A stretch of 64,000 bases of DNA. Origin: HXMU1420-2 sp034670145. Lineage in GTDB: Bacteria > Pseudomonadota > Alphaproteobacteria > Rhodobacterales > Rhodobacteraceae. The position numbers and the translations under genes were made by a program. This document shows positions 42,436 to 53,353 of this stretch, one piece after another. How positions within the stretch are numbered: the stretch's first letter is position 1; each line of letters opens with the position of its first letter. Under the pieces are notes generated by a model that saw only the letters and a list, made by a program, of their open reading frames with translations, did no database searches and was not told the origin of the DNA. The stretch is taken from NCBI GenBank assembly GCA_034670145.1, contig JAXMOA010000005.1:186001-250000 (forward strand), given 5' to 3'.

Positions 42436-43482
42436 TCAGGCCGGTTTTTCCAGCACGACCAGTTTGGTCATGGCGGGAATGAGGCTGCTGGTTTGTGAGA
42501 TGGTGAAGCCGACCTCCTGCCCCATGGCCGTCAGCCAGCCGACCGAGAGCGACCGGGCGTCGGGTGTGAAGGACATATGCTGTAGCTGCCAGAGCGCGGC
42601 GAGGGCCGGGCCGGTTTTGTCTTCTTCGACCATGAAATCATGTACCATCAGTTTGCCCCCCGGTGCCAGAGCGGCAAAGGCGTTGCCCAGCAGCCGTTCC
42701 ACGGCCGGGCCGGGAACGCCGCTCATCAGGTAGGACATCAGGATGGCGTCCTGCTGGCCGGGCCATTGCACCTCGACCGCGTTGCCGGGGATGTAGCGGA
42801 CGCGGTTGACCAGATTGGCCTCGGACACAAAGCGCCAGCCGATTTCGGCAACATTGGGGAAGTCGATGATGGTGGATTGCAAGTGCTCGTAGGCCTGGCA
42901 GAGGCTGATCGTCATCGCGCCTGTGCCGCCGCCCACGTCCAGCAGCGAGCGCGCGCCGGTCAGGTCGACCTTGCGGGCCAGCGTGCGCCCGGGCCCGAGC
43001 GAGCCGGCGTGCTGGCTTTCGGAGTAGACGGCGGCCTGTTCTTCGTCGGCCATCCAGTGGCTGTAGGAGGCGATGGCCTCTTCTGGCAATTGCCCTTTCA
43101 TCACGGCGTTGAGTTGCAGCAGGAAGGGGTACATTTGCTGGTCGATCTGATAGCGCAGATAGTCGCCGAAGTCGTATTTCGACTGGCGGGACAGAAAGAG
43201 GTCGGCGGCGGGAGAGTTTTGCAGCTGGGTCGGGTTGCGGTAGCTGAGCAGGCCGATGCTGACCAGGGCGGTGGTGAGCATGCTGATGCGGTTGGCCGGG
43301 ATGTCGGTGGATTGGGCCAGTTCCTCGACCGTTTTGGGGCCATCCGCCAGGGCGGAAAAGAGTTCGATATGCAGACCGGCAAACAGCGCCTTGGAGGCCA
43401 TGAAACTAAAGGCGATGGCGGACAATTGCTCTGCGGTTTCAACAGGCGTCGTCTGCCCGCCTAACGTGGTGTGGACGGTCAT
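42436..43482 (-). CDS. SAM-dependent methyltransferase, possible DsyB-type
   Basis: A 348-residue O/S-methyltransferase of the methyltransf_2 family. An N-terminal winged-helix dimerisation domain (about 20-100) precedes the SAM-binding motif LDVGGGTGAM at 181-190, acidic residue in IDFPNV, and LMVHDFMVEEDKTGPALAAL. Length and the QHAGSLGPGRTLAR and LWQLQHMSFTP segments recall DsyB, the methylthiohydroxybutyrate methyltransferase of DMSP synthesis in some Rhodobacteraceae. I hold that identification at moderate-to-low confidence. Alternatives are pigment or small-molecule O-methyltransferases. A hotdog thioesterase follows 14 bases downstream. Confidence 0.75.
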   Translation of the reverse strand: MTVHTTLGGQTTPVETAEQLSAIAFSFMASKALFAGLHIELFSALADGPKTVEELAQSTDIPANRISMLTTALVSIGLLSYRNPTQLQNSPAADLFLSRQSKYDFGDYLRYQIDQQMYPFLLQLNAVMKGQLPEEAIASYSHWMADEEQAAVYSESQHAGSLGPGRTLARKVDLTGARSLLDVGGGTGAMTISLCQAYEHLQSTIIDFPNVAEIGWRFVSEANLVNRVRYIPGNAVEVQWPGQQDAILMSYLMSGVPGPAVERLLGNAFAALAPGGKLMVHDFMVEEDKTGPALAALWQLQHMSFTPDARSLSVGWLTAMGQEVGFTISQTSSLIPAMTKLVVLEKPA

Positions 43483-43773
43483 GGGAATTTTTTCCTGAAA
43501 TTTCTGTATGTTGCCAGCCTAGCGGTAGGAGGGGGGATCACAACAGCTGGACCGGCCATGCGCGCGGATGTGTCCCGCTTGCGCCTCTAATTTAGGCGAT
43601 CTGCGAGAATGTTGGGTTTTGCGGACACAGATTGTGTTGATATGGGTTTGTTTGGGAGGCTGCCTGCCCGAGCGCGGTTGATTGGGCATGTGACGTGCTG
43701 AACGCTTGCCCATAGGGCATGCAGCGGCTAGGGGATGGCCGAAGATTATATATTTCGCAAGAGGAGCTTTTCC

Positions 43774-44739
43774 ATGGCTGAACCCAAGGGCTTTAATGAT
43801 CGTATGTTGTCGCTGGGCCTGGCCCGTGTCGCGGAACAGGCTGCTTTGGCCTCGGCTGACTGGGTCGGGCGTGGCGATGAGAAGGCGGCGGATCAGGCGG
43901 CTGTCAACGCAATGCGCGAGCAGCTGAACATGTTGGACATTGCCGGGGTCGTTGTGATCGGCGAAGGCGAGCGCGATGAAGCGCCGATGCTGTTCATCGG
44001 TGAAGAGGTTGGCACCGGCGACGGGCCGGGTGTGGACATTGCGCTGGACCCGCTGGAGGGCACGACACTGACGGCCAAGGACATGCCAAATGCGCTGACG
44101 GTGATTGCCATGGGGCCGCGCGGTTCGATGTTGCATGCGCCGGATGTGTATATGGACAAGGTTGCGATCGGGCCGGGCTATCCAACCGGTCTGGTGACGC
44201 TGGACATGCCCCCTGCCACGCGCGTCTCGGCGCTGGCGACCGAGCGGGGCTGTGCGCCGTCGGACATCACCGTTTGCATTCTGGAACGCCCCCGCCATGA
44301 GGCGATGATTGCCGAGGTCCGCTCGACCGGGGCGTCGATCCGGTTGATTACCGATGGCGATGTGGCCGGTGTGATGCATTGCGCCGAGGCCGCGACAACC
44401 GGCATCGACATGTACATGGGCGAAGGTGGGGCCCCTGAGGGGGTTCTGGCGGCTGCGGCGCTGAAATGTATGGGCGGGCAGTTCGAAGGCCGTCTGTTGT
44501 TCCGCAACGATGACGAAAAGGCCCGCGCGGCCAAGGCGGGCGTGACCGATCTGGACCGGGTTTACAGCCGGGACGAGCTGGTGACGCAGGACGTGATCTT
44601 TGCCGCTTCGGGTGTGACCGGGGGGACCTTGTTGCCGGGGATCCGTCGCGAGCCCGGCTGGTTGGAGACGACAACCCTGCTGATGCGCTCCAAAACCGGA
44701 TCCGTGCGCAAGATGACCTATCGCACCCCCGTGGCCTGA
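43774..44739 (+). CDS. glpX: Class II fructose-1,6-bisphosphatase
   Basis: Hydrolyses fructose-1,6-bisphosphate in gluconeogenesis. The 321 residues show the GlpX signatures GEGERDEAPMLFIGEEVG, the metal/catalytic DPLEGTTLTAKDMPNALTV and GGAPEGVLAAAALKCMGG. ATG 43774 is preceded by GAGGAG (43761-43766); the upstream open frame to 43735 is not used. A strong terminator follows. Confidence 0.97.
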   Translation: MAEPKGFNDRMLSLGLARVAEQAALASADWVGRGDEKAADQAAVNAMREQLNMLDIAGVVVIGEGERDEAPMLFIGEEVGTGDGPGVDIALDPLEGTTLTAKDMPNALTVIAMGPRGSMLHAPDVYMDKVAIGPGYPTGLVTLDMPPATRVSALATERGCAPSDITVCILERPRHEAMIAEVRSTGASIRLITDGDVAGVMHCAEAATTGIDMYMGEGGAPEGVLAAAALKCMGGQFEGRLLFRNDDEKARAAKAGVTDLDRVYSRDELVTQDVIFAASGVTGGTLLPGIRREPGWLETTTLLMRSKTGSVRKMTYRTPVA

Positions 44740-44826
44740 GCCACAGGGTACGGGCATCAGGGTACGGGCATCAGGGCGCGCGGTCTGTCCGGCGCCCGGG
44801 TCTGAAAAACTGGCTCTGAACCACAT

Positions 44827-44864
44827 AAAATGCCCGAACCTGTCAAAAGGTCCGGGCATTTTTT
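44827..44864 (+). terminator. Rho-independent terminator after glpX
   Basis: Left arm AAAATGCCCGAACC (44827-44840) pairs with GGTCCGGGCATTTT (44849-44862), followed by more T. Between the glpX stop and this hairpin lie two tandem copies of CAGGGTACGGGCAT (44744-44757 and 44758-44771). The A/T feet allow it also to serve the convergent gene on the minus strand. Confidence 0.9.
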
Positions 44865-44894
44865 ATCGGCATCAATCCTGGTCAGAGACCCGGA

Positions 44895-46184
44895 TCAGAC
44901 GTTTTCGCCAGCTTCGATTTTCTTTCTGGCCATAGTGACGAGCGCTGTGAACTTCTTGTAGTCCGAGGACACTTTGGGGGCCATTTTTTCAAGGTTTTCC
45001 AGGGGCGCTTTGGCCTTTTTCGCAGCCTGGATCACCGCGTCGCCCTCTGTGCCCTTAGCCAGCGAGTCAACGCGCGATTTCAGCTTTTTGGCGGACTGCA
45101 AACCCTCTTTGTACTGGCTCAGACGTTTTTGGATATCCGGTTCGCGAATGTTGACGGCTTTTTCCAATGCGTCCAGCGGAGTATTGTTCTTGATTGCCTT
45201 TGCCAGAATGTCCACGGCGCCGGCGATCCGCTTGACCGCGAGGCCGGCATCCCCGAAAATCTTGTTGGCGGCTTTTTCGATATCCTCGATCTTGGCGATC
45301 TGTACCTCGGGGTCTTTGCCCATCATCGAGAAACCTTCGGCCGTGTCGGCGGATTCCATGACACTTTCCAGGTTGGCCTGTAACTCGTGGCGCAATTTGT
45401 TGATCGCATCCCCGGCCTGAGCAACAGGTTTCCAGGCCGCGTTATGGCGTTTCTTGTACTCTGCCAGGTATTGCTTGGGCACTGTATTCATCGCGAAATC
45501 CTGACGACAAATCATGAAATCGGATTTATCGGACTGGATGTTCGCTTTGTAGTGTTTGGTGATTTTGTCACTGATGCTCTGGACTTCGCCGACCACCCGT
45601 TGGGCCAGGGAGACCGCGTTCATGTTTTCCTGCATGTTGCTGGACTTTTTCGCGGTTTCAGCGGCCTTGGCGTATTTCTGACCCATCTGCACCAGTTTTG
45701 GAGCCTGGGCGGCGAGTTTCTTGTACGTATTCAGGTAGCCCAGGGCATCCTTGGCGACCTTGTTGCGCAAATCAATATGCGCTTCGGCCTTGCCCATCAC
45801 TTTGTCATAGACATCCTTGTCGCCGTCGCGGTCAAAAGAGCCGGCTTCGGATTTGCCCGAAACGACGTCTTTGAGTTGGTCGACGATCTTGTCCAGAGCG
45901 TCGCCGACAATCTTTGCGGATTTCAGTTGTGGCGCGGTCATCGCCTTTTTGCCTGTGGCGAGTTCCTTTTTATGGATGGTGTTCAGGTAACTTTCGGTTT
46001 TCTTCAGCGCGCTTGCAGCTTCTTTCTTGATCTTTTTGGGATCTTCGCTTTTCACCGCCTTGATGTAATCCTCAAGGCTGGACCCGATGCCAGATCCGTG
46101 GAAAACCCCGGCGCTGATTTTTTTTACACCGGTCAGTTCCTTGGATTGCTTTTTGACCGTCTGCCAGTATGTCGAAATGTCCAT
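44895..46184 (-). CDS. Lysine-rich helical protein with EF-hand-like loop, unrecognised
   Basis: A 429-residue protein with no signal peptide and no membrane segment. It is almost all predicted helix, very rich in Lys and Ala (ESYLNTIHKKELATGKKA, AQAAKKAKAPLENLEKMAPK-like stretches), and has a calcium-loop-like DRDGDKDVYD at about residue 118. Base composition is visibly less GC-rich than its neighbours. I do not recognise it. ATG 46184 is chosen; TTG 46190 is possible. It is a single gene between glpX and cytochrome c'. Roles in scaffolding or nucleoid/inclusion structure would be speculation. Confidence 0.75.
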   Translation of the reverse strand: MDISTYWQTVKKQSKELTGVKKISAGVFHGSGIGSSLEDYIKAVKSEDPKKIKKEAASALKKTESYLNTIHKKELATGKKAMTAPQLKSAKIVGDALDKIVDQLKDVVSGKSEAGSFDRDGDKDVYDKVMGKAEAHIDLRNKVAKDALGYLNTYKKLAAQAPKLVQMGQKYAKAAETAKKSSNMQENMNAVSLAQRVVGEVQSISDKITKHYKANIQSDKSDFMICRQDFAMNTVPKQYLAEYKKRHNAAWKPVAQAGDAINKLRHELQANLESVMESADTAEGFSMMGKDPEVQIAKIEDIEKAANKIFGDAGLAVKRIAGAVDILAKAIKNNTPLDALEKAVNIREPDIQKRLSQYKEGLQSAKKLKSRVDSLAKGTEGDAVIQAAKKAKAPLENLEKMAPKVSSDYKKFTALVTMARKKIEAGENV

Positions 46185-46330
46185 TTTCAAAAACCCCGAT
46201 AGATGCGTTGAGTGGTGAACGTTACGTAACTCGGAAATTTAGCGCCGACTGTGAGATCGGTCACACAGACCCAAAACTTTGCATCAAAAATCTGATCTGG
46301 CAATATTGGGCGCTGATTTTGGCCTGTGGG

Positions 46331-46771
46331 CTACTGGCGATAGGCCGCGTGGCAGCTTTTGCAGGTGGCGCCAATGTTTGACAGGGCGGTGGCGAGCTGC
46401 TGAGGCTGGTCCAGCGCGCCGGCGGCCTGGCGGGCGGCGGTTGCGGTGGCCAGGGCCTTGGTGGTGAAGTCCGGGTAGCTGGCCCAGATGGTTGGCAGGG
46501 CCTCGGATTTGGGATCCGTTTCAGGCTGTTCGAACAGAGAGGGAATCAGGTCGGCCTGATCCGCGACCCCATTGGCGGCGGCCTGGGCGGTCTGGGCGTC
46601 GAACGGGATTTTGCCCTTGGCCATGTCACCGAGGGTTTTCATATGGGACGCGATGGCCGACATACCCTCCATCCGGGCCATGACGGTGGCGTTTTGAACG
46701 CCTTGATGGGCCAGTGCCGCAGTGGCGGCGAGCAGCGTTGCGGCGATGACGAGCGGGCGGGGTTTGAGCAT
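46331..46771 (-). CDS. Cytochrome c' (class II c-type cytochrome)
   Basis: A 146-residue periplasmic haem protein. Signal peptide ends ALA (about residue 21). The haem motif CKSCH lies near the C-terminus (CKSCHAAYR), as in cytochrome c', and the four-helix pattern fits. Members bind NO or CO or act as minor electron carriers. A single gene, divergent from recJ. Confidence 0.92.
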   Translation of the reverse strand: MLKPRPLVIAATLLAATAALAHQGVQNATVMARMEGMSAIASHMKTLGDMAKGKIPFDAQTAQAAANGVADQADLIPSLFEQPETDPKSEALPTIWASYPDFTTKALATATAARQAAGALDQPQQLATALSNIGATCKSCHAAYRQ

Positions 46772-46894
46772 GAGGGGTCCTCGGCTGGTATCTGGGGCGT
46801 TCGTGGTTTCGGCCTGTTTGGGATAAGGGTTTCAGCAGGGGGAAGGTCAAGCCCTGACAATCGCAGCGCAGTGCAGTATGGGTCGCTCAGATAT

Positions 46895-48688
<1,794 letters not shown>

Positions 48689-48790
48689 AATCGACCCAGG
48701 CTCGGTTTGTGAAAACTATTATCATCTTCGTCATTTTTTCGCTTGCGCCGCCGCAACCCTTTGCCTAATAAGCGCCTCACACACGGCCTT

Positions 48791-48865
48791 GGCCCGTTCG
48801 TCTATCGGTTAGGACGCCAGGTTTTCAACCTGGAAAGAGGGGTTCGATTCCCCTACGGGCTACCA
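48791..48865 (+). tRNA. tRNA-Glu (anticodon TTC)
   Basis: The acceptor stem GGCCCGT (48791-48797) pairs with ACGGGCT (48855-48861), with one G-U at the first pair. The anticodon arm CCAGG-TTTTCAA-CCTGG places TTC at 48824-48826, and the T arm contains GGTTCGATTC. The CCA (48863-48865) is encoded. An integrase remnant begins on the opposite strand at once, marking this tRNA as an integration site. Confidence 0.95.
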
Positions 48866-49360
48866 CCACGCATTTTTGCCATTGAAAATGCTCACTTTTT
48901 TCCGTTTTTGTATCAGGATTGGGCAGTAATACACCGTTCCCGGTCTGTTCCGCGCCCATCACCAGCCTTTTGAGTTGGGCTGCGCGGGTGTATCGCTCCG
49001 CTTCCTGGAGCGTTTGGTGCCCTCCCCACCCCATAACCGCATGGGCGGTCGCCCCCCGCTTCTGCCATCCGACGCGCAGCCCATGCGCCGAACCGTGGGG
49101 CAGACCGGCTTCATTGCAACGATCCCGGAACCAGTTTCCGAACCCCGCCGCTGTGAAGGACCTGCCCTGCTCGGTCAAAAGGAACGTCCCTGCTTCCTAG
49201 CCATCGCCACTGGAGATAAAGCCTCTCATCCCGCGCATCGGGTTCTGCTGGATCATGCGAATATCCACCGCGTAGTTCAGGATCATGCGCAGTCGCTTCA
49301 GCGTGTTTGCGCTCGAACTTGGATACGGGTCGGTCCTCGGCTGAGCCGCATGGCCACCGA
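48825..49360 (-). pseudogene. Tyrosine integrase remnant at tRNA-Glu
   Basis: Minus-strand translation gives a core-binding piece (NTLKRLRMILNYAVDIRMI) that reaches an in-frame TAG at 49197-49199. In the same frame it continues with TEQGRSFTAAGFGNWFRD and AHGLR, then GWGGHQTLQEAERYTRAA, the C-terminal recombinase motifs. The middle of the catalytic domain, including the first Arg region, is missing, so an internal deletion joined the pieces. The reading runs into the tRNA-Glu sequence. This is a dead integrase of a former island. Confidence 0.85.
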
Positions 49361-49365
49361 TGATG

Positions 49366-49599
49366 TCATGACTTGGCGACGGCCTTGGGAGGTTTTGTTT
49401 TGCGAGCCACCCCGGTGGTATCCATCGGCGTATTTGCTTCCCTTTCGAGCCGTGCAGTCCGAAGGCGGGCCATTTTGGCCTGACGCTTTTCAGCTTCTTC
49501 GCCGACTATTGTCCTCACGACGCGGGTGGTCTTGTCCATCGGCGTTTCCGCTTTGGGAACTTGCGCTTTGAACAGGTTTGTTTTTGTGAGCCTTGCCAC
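49366..49599 (-). CDS. Small basic protein upstream of the dead integrase
   Basis: About 77 residues from GTG 49599, preceded by GAGGAAAAC. It is basic and helical, with DKTTRVVRTIVGEEAEKRQ and a Lys/Arg-rich end. From memory, similar short proteins often precede tRNA-linked integrases in alphaproteobacteria. No function is known. Confidence 0.55.
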   Translation of the reverse strand: MARLTKTNLFKAQVPKAETPMDKTTRVVRTIVGEEAEKRQAKMARLRTARLEREANTPMDTTGVARKTKPPKAVAKS

Positions 49600-49648
49600 T
49601 GGGTGTTTTCCTCGTTGGGTTGGTGTCGGGGTGTTCAAGCAGGATCGT

Positions 49649-50761
49649 TCAGGCCAATGCCCGGTCCCTGTTTGAGCCTTGGGCCTTTGGTGAGGCCCGG
49701 TTCTGAAGCAAATATGTCTCAACATCCGGGGCGGCCATGGCATGCATCAACGCGCTGTAGTTCATTTGAAACTTTATTTCCGACCCAATCCGCGGCTTCG
49801 AGCGTTTCGTGCCGATGATGAGATGATCGCTTGTTGCGCCGATCATCCAATGGTCTGGAGCCATTGAAAGCCCCGAAATATCCGTGTCTTGCTGTCCAAT
49901 GGCCAGGATCACACGGGGGGTGTCTGCAGCCTTTGGCACGAGGCGCAGACTCGCGAGGGCAGGTTCGGTGCAGCTGACATGTGGAAGCGGCGGTTTCTTA
50001 TCAGTCTCAATGATTTCGGCGATGAGTGTGAATGCATCGCGATACATGCCATCAATTTGACATCCAGACACGGGATCGACGCCCAACAGGATCGCCTCTC
50101 CGAGCCGTAAATCGTTGGTCCGACCTGTATCATGCCCTCCGAGCGCCCAAGGCAGGTTGGCCGAGTTGCCGCCAGATACCGTCTGAATGTGCTGGTCGTT
50201 TTGCTGCTCAACATCATTCACCAATGCAGAGAAGGCCGCCATCATTGCCGCATCCGGGGCGACGCCGCTCAGACATGCAAAGTTTGCCCCTACGCCTTTC
50301 AGGGTGACACCGGGCATAGTTCCGACTTGCCTTGCAATTTCACCAAGGTCCTGCGGCATGATCCCTTCGCGCAGATCGCCCATTTCGACCATCAGGATAA
50401 CACCATGCACCTTACCTGTCCGGCTTGCAGCAGCAGCCAAGGCCCTGATGACAACCATCTGTGTGTTGTAGCTTGCCTCGCAGAATTGCACGACCGCATC
50501 CGCTTGGCTGAGCATCGGCGTTCGGATCAAAGTGATGGGCCGTGTGATGCCCGCTTTGCGCAATCTCTCAATGTTATTGATACGCGCATCCGCAAGGCCC
50601 AGAACACCACCGTCGAGCATGGCTTGGGCAATGGTGGGGTGCCCGCAAACTGCTTTGGTCACACCGGTCACACCGATACCGCATGCCTGCAGCCCGTCGA
50701 CAGCCGTCTGTGTGTTATGGCGTATCTTGCGCAGATCCACTTCGATGCGCGGGCTGCTCAT
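49649..50761 (-). CDS. PLP-dependent alanine/ornithine racemase-like enzyme
   Basis: A 370-residue enzyme with the alanine-racemase-type PLP barrel. The cofactor Lys is in VTGVTKAVCGHP (K36), and MVEMGDLREGIMP and VSGGNSANLPWAL carry barrel residues seen in the ornithine racemase (Orr) group. It probably racemises a basic or neutral amino acid. Its start overlaps the stop of the DgcN-like gene (ATGA), so they are translated together. Confidence 0.85.
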   Translation of the reverse strand: MSSPRIEVDLRKIRHNTQTAVDGLQACGIGVTGVTKAVCGHPTIAQAMLDGGVLGLADARINNIERLRKAGITRPITLIRTPMLSQADAVVQFCEASYNTQMVVIRALAAAASRTGKVHGVILMVEMGDLREGIMPQDLGEIARQVGTMPGVTLKGVGANFACLSGVAPDAAMMAAFSALVNDVEQQNDQHIQTVSGGNSANLPWALGGHDTGRTNDLRLGEAILLGVDPVSGCQIDGMYRDAFTLIAEIIETDKKPPLPHVSCTEPALASLRLVPKAADTPRVILAIGQQDTDISGLSMAPDHWMIGATSDHLIIGTKRSKPRIGSEIKFQMNYSALMHAMAAPDVETYLLQNRASPKAQGSNRDRALA

Positions 50762-51948
50762 ATCGCAGCCACGGGCGCTCCTTGCTGCAAGTCGGGATAA
50801 GCAGAAACGACCATAGCGAGCAAGCGCGCCATCGGTCGGCTGAGTGCGTCGGTGACGGGCAGGCCCAGGTTTTGTGCGTATTCTGTTATGGCGCCCGTAA
50901 TCTCGATATCGGACATGCCTTCGTGGTTGAGCGTCAGACCGATGACTTTTGTATCGGCGAATGCTTCGATGAGGGCAATCTCGCTGGCGGGCGTGGGCAT
51001 CGGCATATTGGGAAAGTCACAGCGATGCGCGCGCTTCGGTGCATGTTGGAGGATAACGGCATCTGGTTGACTGCCACGCAGAATAAAGGCCGACGTGCAG
51101 AACGCCGGATGGCTCAGCGCCCCTTGACCTTCAATCAAAATCACATCGGGTTGTTCTGCCTCTGAGGCTGCCACAATCGCGCCTTCGAGCTCTCCACAGC
51201 AGAACTGCGGCGGGACCGCGTCCATCGCCACCCCGTATTTCGCGCCCTGCATCAAACCGGTCTGACCTGTCCCGACAAGTACAGTCTTGATACCTTTTGC
51301 ATTCAAGGCACGGGCCAAAACTGTCGCTGTTGTACGTTTACCAATGGCGCAATCGGTTCCTAGCACTGCAATGCGCAGAGCGTTGACGCCCGCGATACTT
51401 CCGTCGAGCAGGCGCATGTCCTTGCTCGGCTTGGGCTTGCGTATGTCGCGGATGGTAACGCGGTGCCTGGTCGCTGCGCCGGAAATCTCAGGGTCATCGC
51501 TGAGATACTCATGCAAACCGCTGACGATGTTCATACCGCGAGAGATCGCATCCAGCACAACGCCACGATCCGCCGTTGAAAGCCGCCCGGTTGAGGGTGC
51601 CATCCCATAGATGAGCACGCTTGGGACGATGGCTGCATGGGCCACGGCGGCCTCTAGGTTTTTGAAGATCGGGATGCGGTTGCTGATGTCGTCCAGAACC
51701 TGCCCGCTGTCCTTGCCGTGGTGGCGGCCGTCGATGACAGAGAGGATCCGGTAGGCTTCGGAATGACGCACGAGGCCATTTGCCGTTTTGCCGTCAATCT
51801 CAGCAAAGTTTCCCTCGCAAAAGATAATTGCCGTTGGCGGTAGGGTGATCTGGGTGACCGATGTTGATGTATCGCCGCTCAAAGGCGGTGCTTGCGCAGT
51901 TTTTACCGTCCGGCGAGATGTGTCTGCCATAGCAGTTTCGATTTTCAT
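50758..51948 (-). CDS. DUF1611 protein, DgcN-like
   Basis: A 396-residue DUF1611 protein with an N-terminal Rossmann-like part and a C-terminal P-loop-type domain (LGTDCAIGKRTTATVLARAL near residue 210). I recall DgcN, a DUF1611 member in marine bacteria, acting as an N-acyltransferase on D-glutamate. Whether this gene has that role is uncertain. ATG 51948 has AAAGGAAACG upstream. It is the first gene of a two-gene unit with the racemase-like enzyme. Confidence 0.8.
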   Translation of the reverse strand: MKIETAMADTSRRTVKTAQAPPLSGDTSTSVTQITLPPTAIIFCEGNFAEIDGKTANGLVRHSEAYRILSVIDGRHHGKDSGQVLDDISNRIPIFKNLEAAVAHAAIVPSVLIYGMAPSTGRLSTADRGVVLDAISRGMNIVSGLHEYLSDDPEISGAATRHRVTIRDIRKPKPSKDMRLLDGSIAGVNALRIAVLGTDCAIGKRTTATVLARALNAKGIKTVLVGTGQTGLMQGAKYGVAMDAVPPQFCCGELEGAIVAASEAEQPDVILIEGQGALSHPAFCTSAFILRGSQPDAVILQHAPKRAHRCDFPNMPMPTPASEIALIEAFADTKVIGLTLNHEGMSDIEITGAITEYAQNLGLPVTDALSRPMARLLAMVVSAYPDLQQGAPVAAI

Positions 51949-52023
51949 AACGTTTCCTTTGTATTCTTTCACCGGTGGCGAAGCCTTCATCGCCATCGGT
52001 GCTAAAATGGATTGTGATTTGGA

Positions 52024-52128
52024 TTAGGCCAGCGCGGGTATTGCAAACAGCAACAGAGCACAGACCGGGATGACAGAGAGCGCCGCAAGCGTCTGAATAT
52101 CTGATGCTATAGCTGTCCCACAGATCGC
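52024..52128 (-). pseudogene. C-terminal fragment of a membrane protein
   Basis: A 34-codon minus-strand stretch after an in-frame TAG (52129-52131) encodes a very hydrophobic end, ALSVIPVCALLLFAIPALA, followed by a stop. It looks like the last helix of a transporter lost by deletion. It could also be chance. Confidence 0.35.
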
Positions 52129-52156
52129 CTAGAGAGCTTGCGGCAGCGCTTTTGAC

Positions 52157-52510
52157 TTATGAACCATCCAGATTAAGCCCTGCGAGACATGCGGTTGCTA
52201 GATCACGGTTGGGGTTTTCTGAGCCGGGTTGCGTCGCCCAACCGGTCTCCATCAGGATCTTACGGCGGCTGAAGCCCGAAGCCTCCTGAAGCAGCGCGAG
52301 TTTGGCTATGCGTTCGGGATCGGCCTCAGACTTGTTCAAACATACCGGCACCAAGGCCTGCGTCACTTCTTCGCGTGCATGGCTCTCTGCCAATTCCTGA
52401 GCGGTGCCGCCAGTTTTCCAGCCCCCCCAAGAAAAGCCGAGGATAGAGACCGCGATCGCACCGACCACAGCACCGTAGATGCCGGGTTTCGTCCATTCTG
52501 GAAAAGTCAT
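52157..52510 (-). CDS. Small single-span membrane protein
   Basis: 117 residues, one membrane segment near residues 10-30 (YGAVVGAIAVSILGFSWGGW) and a soluble tail with two Cys (VPVCLNKSEADPE; TACLAGL). Proteins starting TFPEWTKPG are common as unannotated genes in Rhizobiales and Rhodobacterales from my recollection. Function unknown. Confidence 0.7.
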   Translation of the reverse strand: MTFPEWTKPGIYGAVVGAIAVSILGFSWGGWKTGGTAQELAESHAREEVTQALVPVCLNKSEADPERIAKLALLQEASGFSRRKILMETGWATQPGSENPNRDLATACLAGLNLDGS

Positions 52511-53020
52511 TTTGGATCCTTTGACGGAGAAAGCGCCGCCCCACTGTCTTTGTCTTTTTTGCAGACATGATCGTGTGCCAGCAAAGTTCGAAGTCGCGAT
52601 GTTCGAACGGTCGCAAGTCTGATCCAGGGGTGGCCCAGTTGATCAAATGACGCGCCCGGTCAATCGGATTTTATTGTCGTGCCACTTAAGCACGAACGGG
52701 TGAGCCGCTGTCGCATGTGATGTGGTCGTGCGCGAAAACATCGCGAACCTCCCCAAACATCAAATCCCAATCATAGGACGTGACAGCTGAATTTTCATGA
52801 TGGAAGGTTGTAGACCGCTCTTACAGTCGTTGCGCCTAGAGCACAGAGGACTACAACCCTGGCAGGGTGATGCATAGCCTATTAGCGCCGGAATTACAAC
52901 GCTCGTTGCCCGTGGTGCGGCCCGCAGGATAGCTGTATCGCCTTTTGGCCTTTGAATGGCTGCTATCGTCACGCTTTGGTTTGACCCGCACAGGTGCGGC
53001 CAATGTCTTCAATCCGCCCC
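52511..53020. other. Gene-poor stretch inside the decayed island
   Basis: I find no convincing coding frame, RNA or insertion sequence here. The mixed composition and broken frames suggest degenerate sequence. Confidence 0.5.
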
Positions 53021-53353
53021 TCAAAGCAACACCCCAGCCGCGTTGCCATCAAACATTTCGCCATCCCGCACATACCGGCTCAGCATCGCATCAGAGGCGT
53101 GTCCCGTTTGCGCCCGGACCTTATAGGTCGGCACCCCTGCCTTGATCGCGCTGGTGGCCAGGCCAGCCCGCAGGATTGTGGAGACGGCGGCGCTGCGCAG
53201 GCGGTCGGTCGAGATGTTGCCGTGTCGATCAACCGGACGAAACAAGGGGCCGATGTCATCCGCCAAAACGACGCGCCACTCCGTCATGGCCGCCACGGGG
53301 CAATGACGGGTCCAGCCTACCCGCGATTTCAACCTCGTCGGGCATTGGGTCAT
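53021..53353 (-). pseudogene. Second tyrosine integrase remnant
   Basis: A C-terminal integrase piece: CPVAAMTEWRVVLADDIGPL, PVDRHGNISTDRL, then ILRAGLATSAIKAGVP, KVRAQTGHASDAMLSRYVRD and DNAAGVLL. Compared with intact relatives, about 25 residues are missing before RAGLATSA, taking the conserved His-Ser of the HSLR motif. The N-terminal half is also absent. It marks the right side of the accessory island. Confidence 0.8.

Noticed and set aside
52800..52910. Possible tRNA-like fragment in the island
   Set aside because: I could not form a cloverleaf or find a T-arm consensus.
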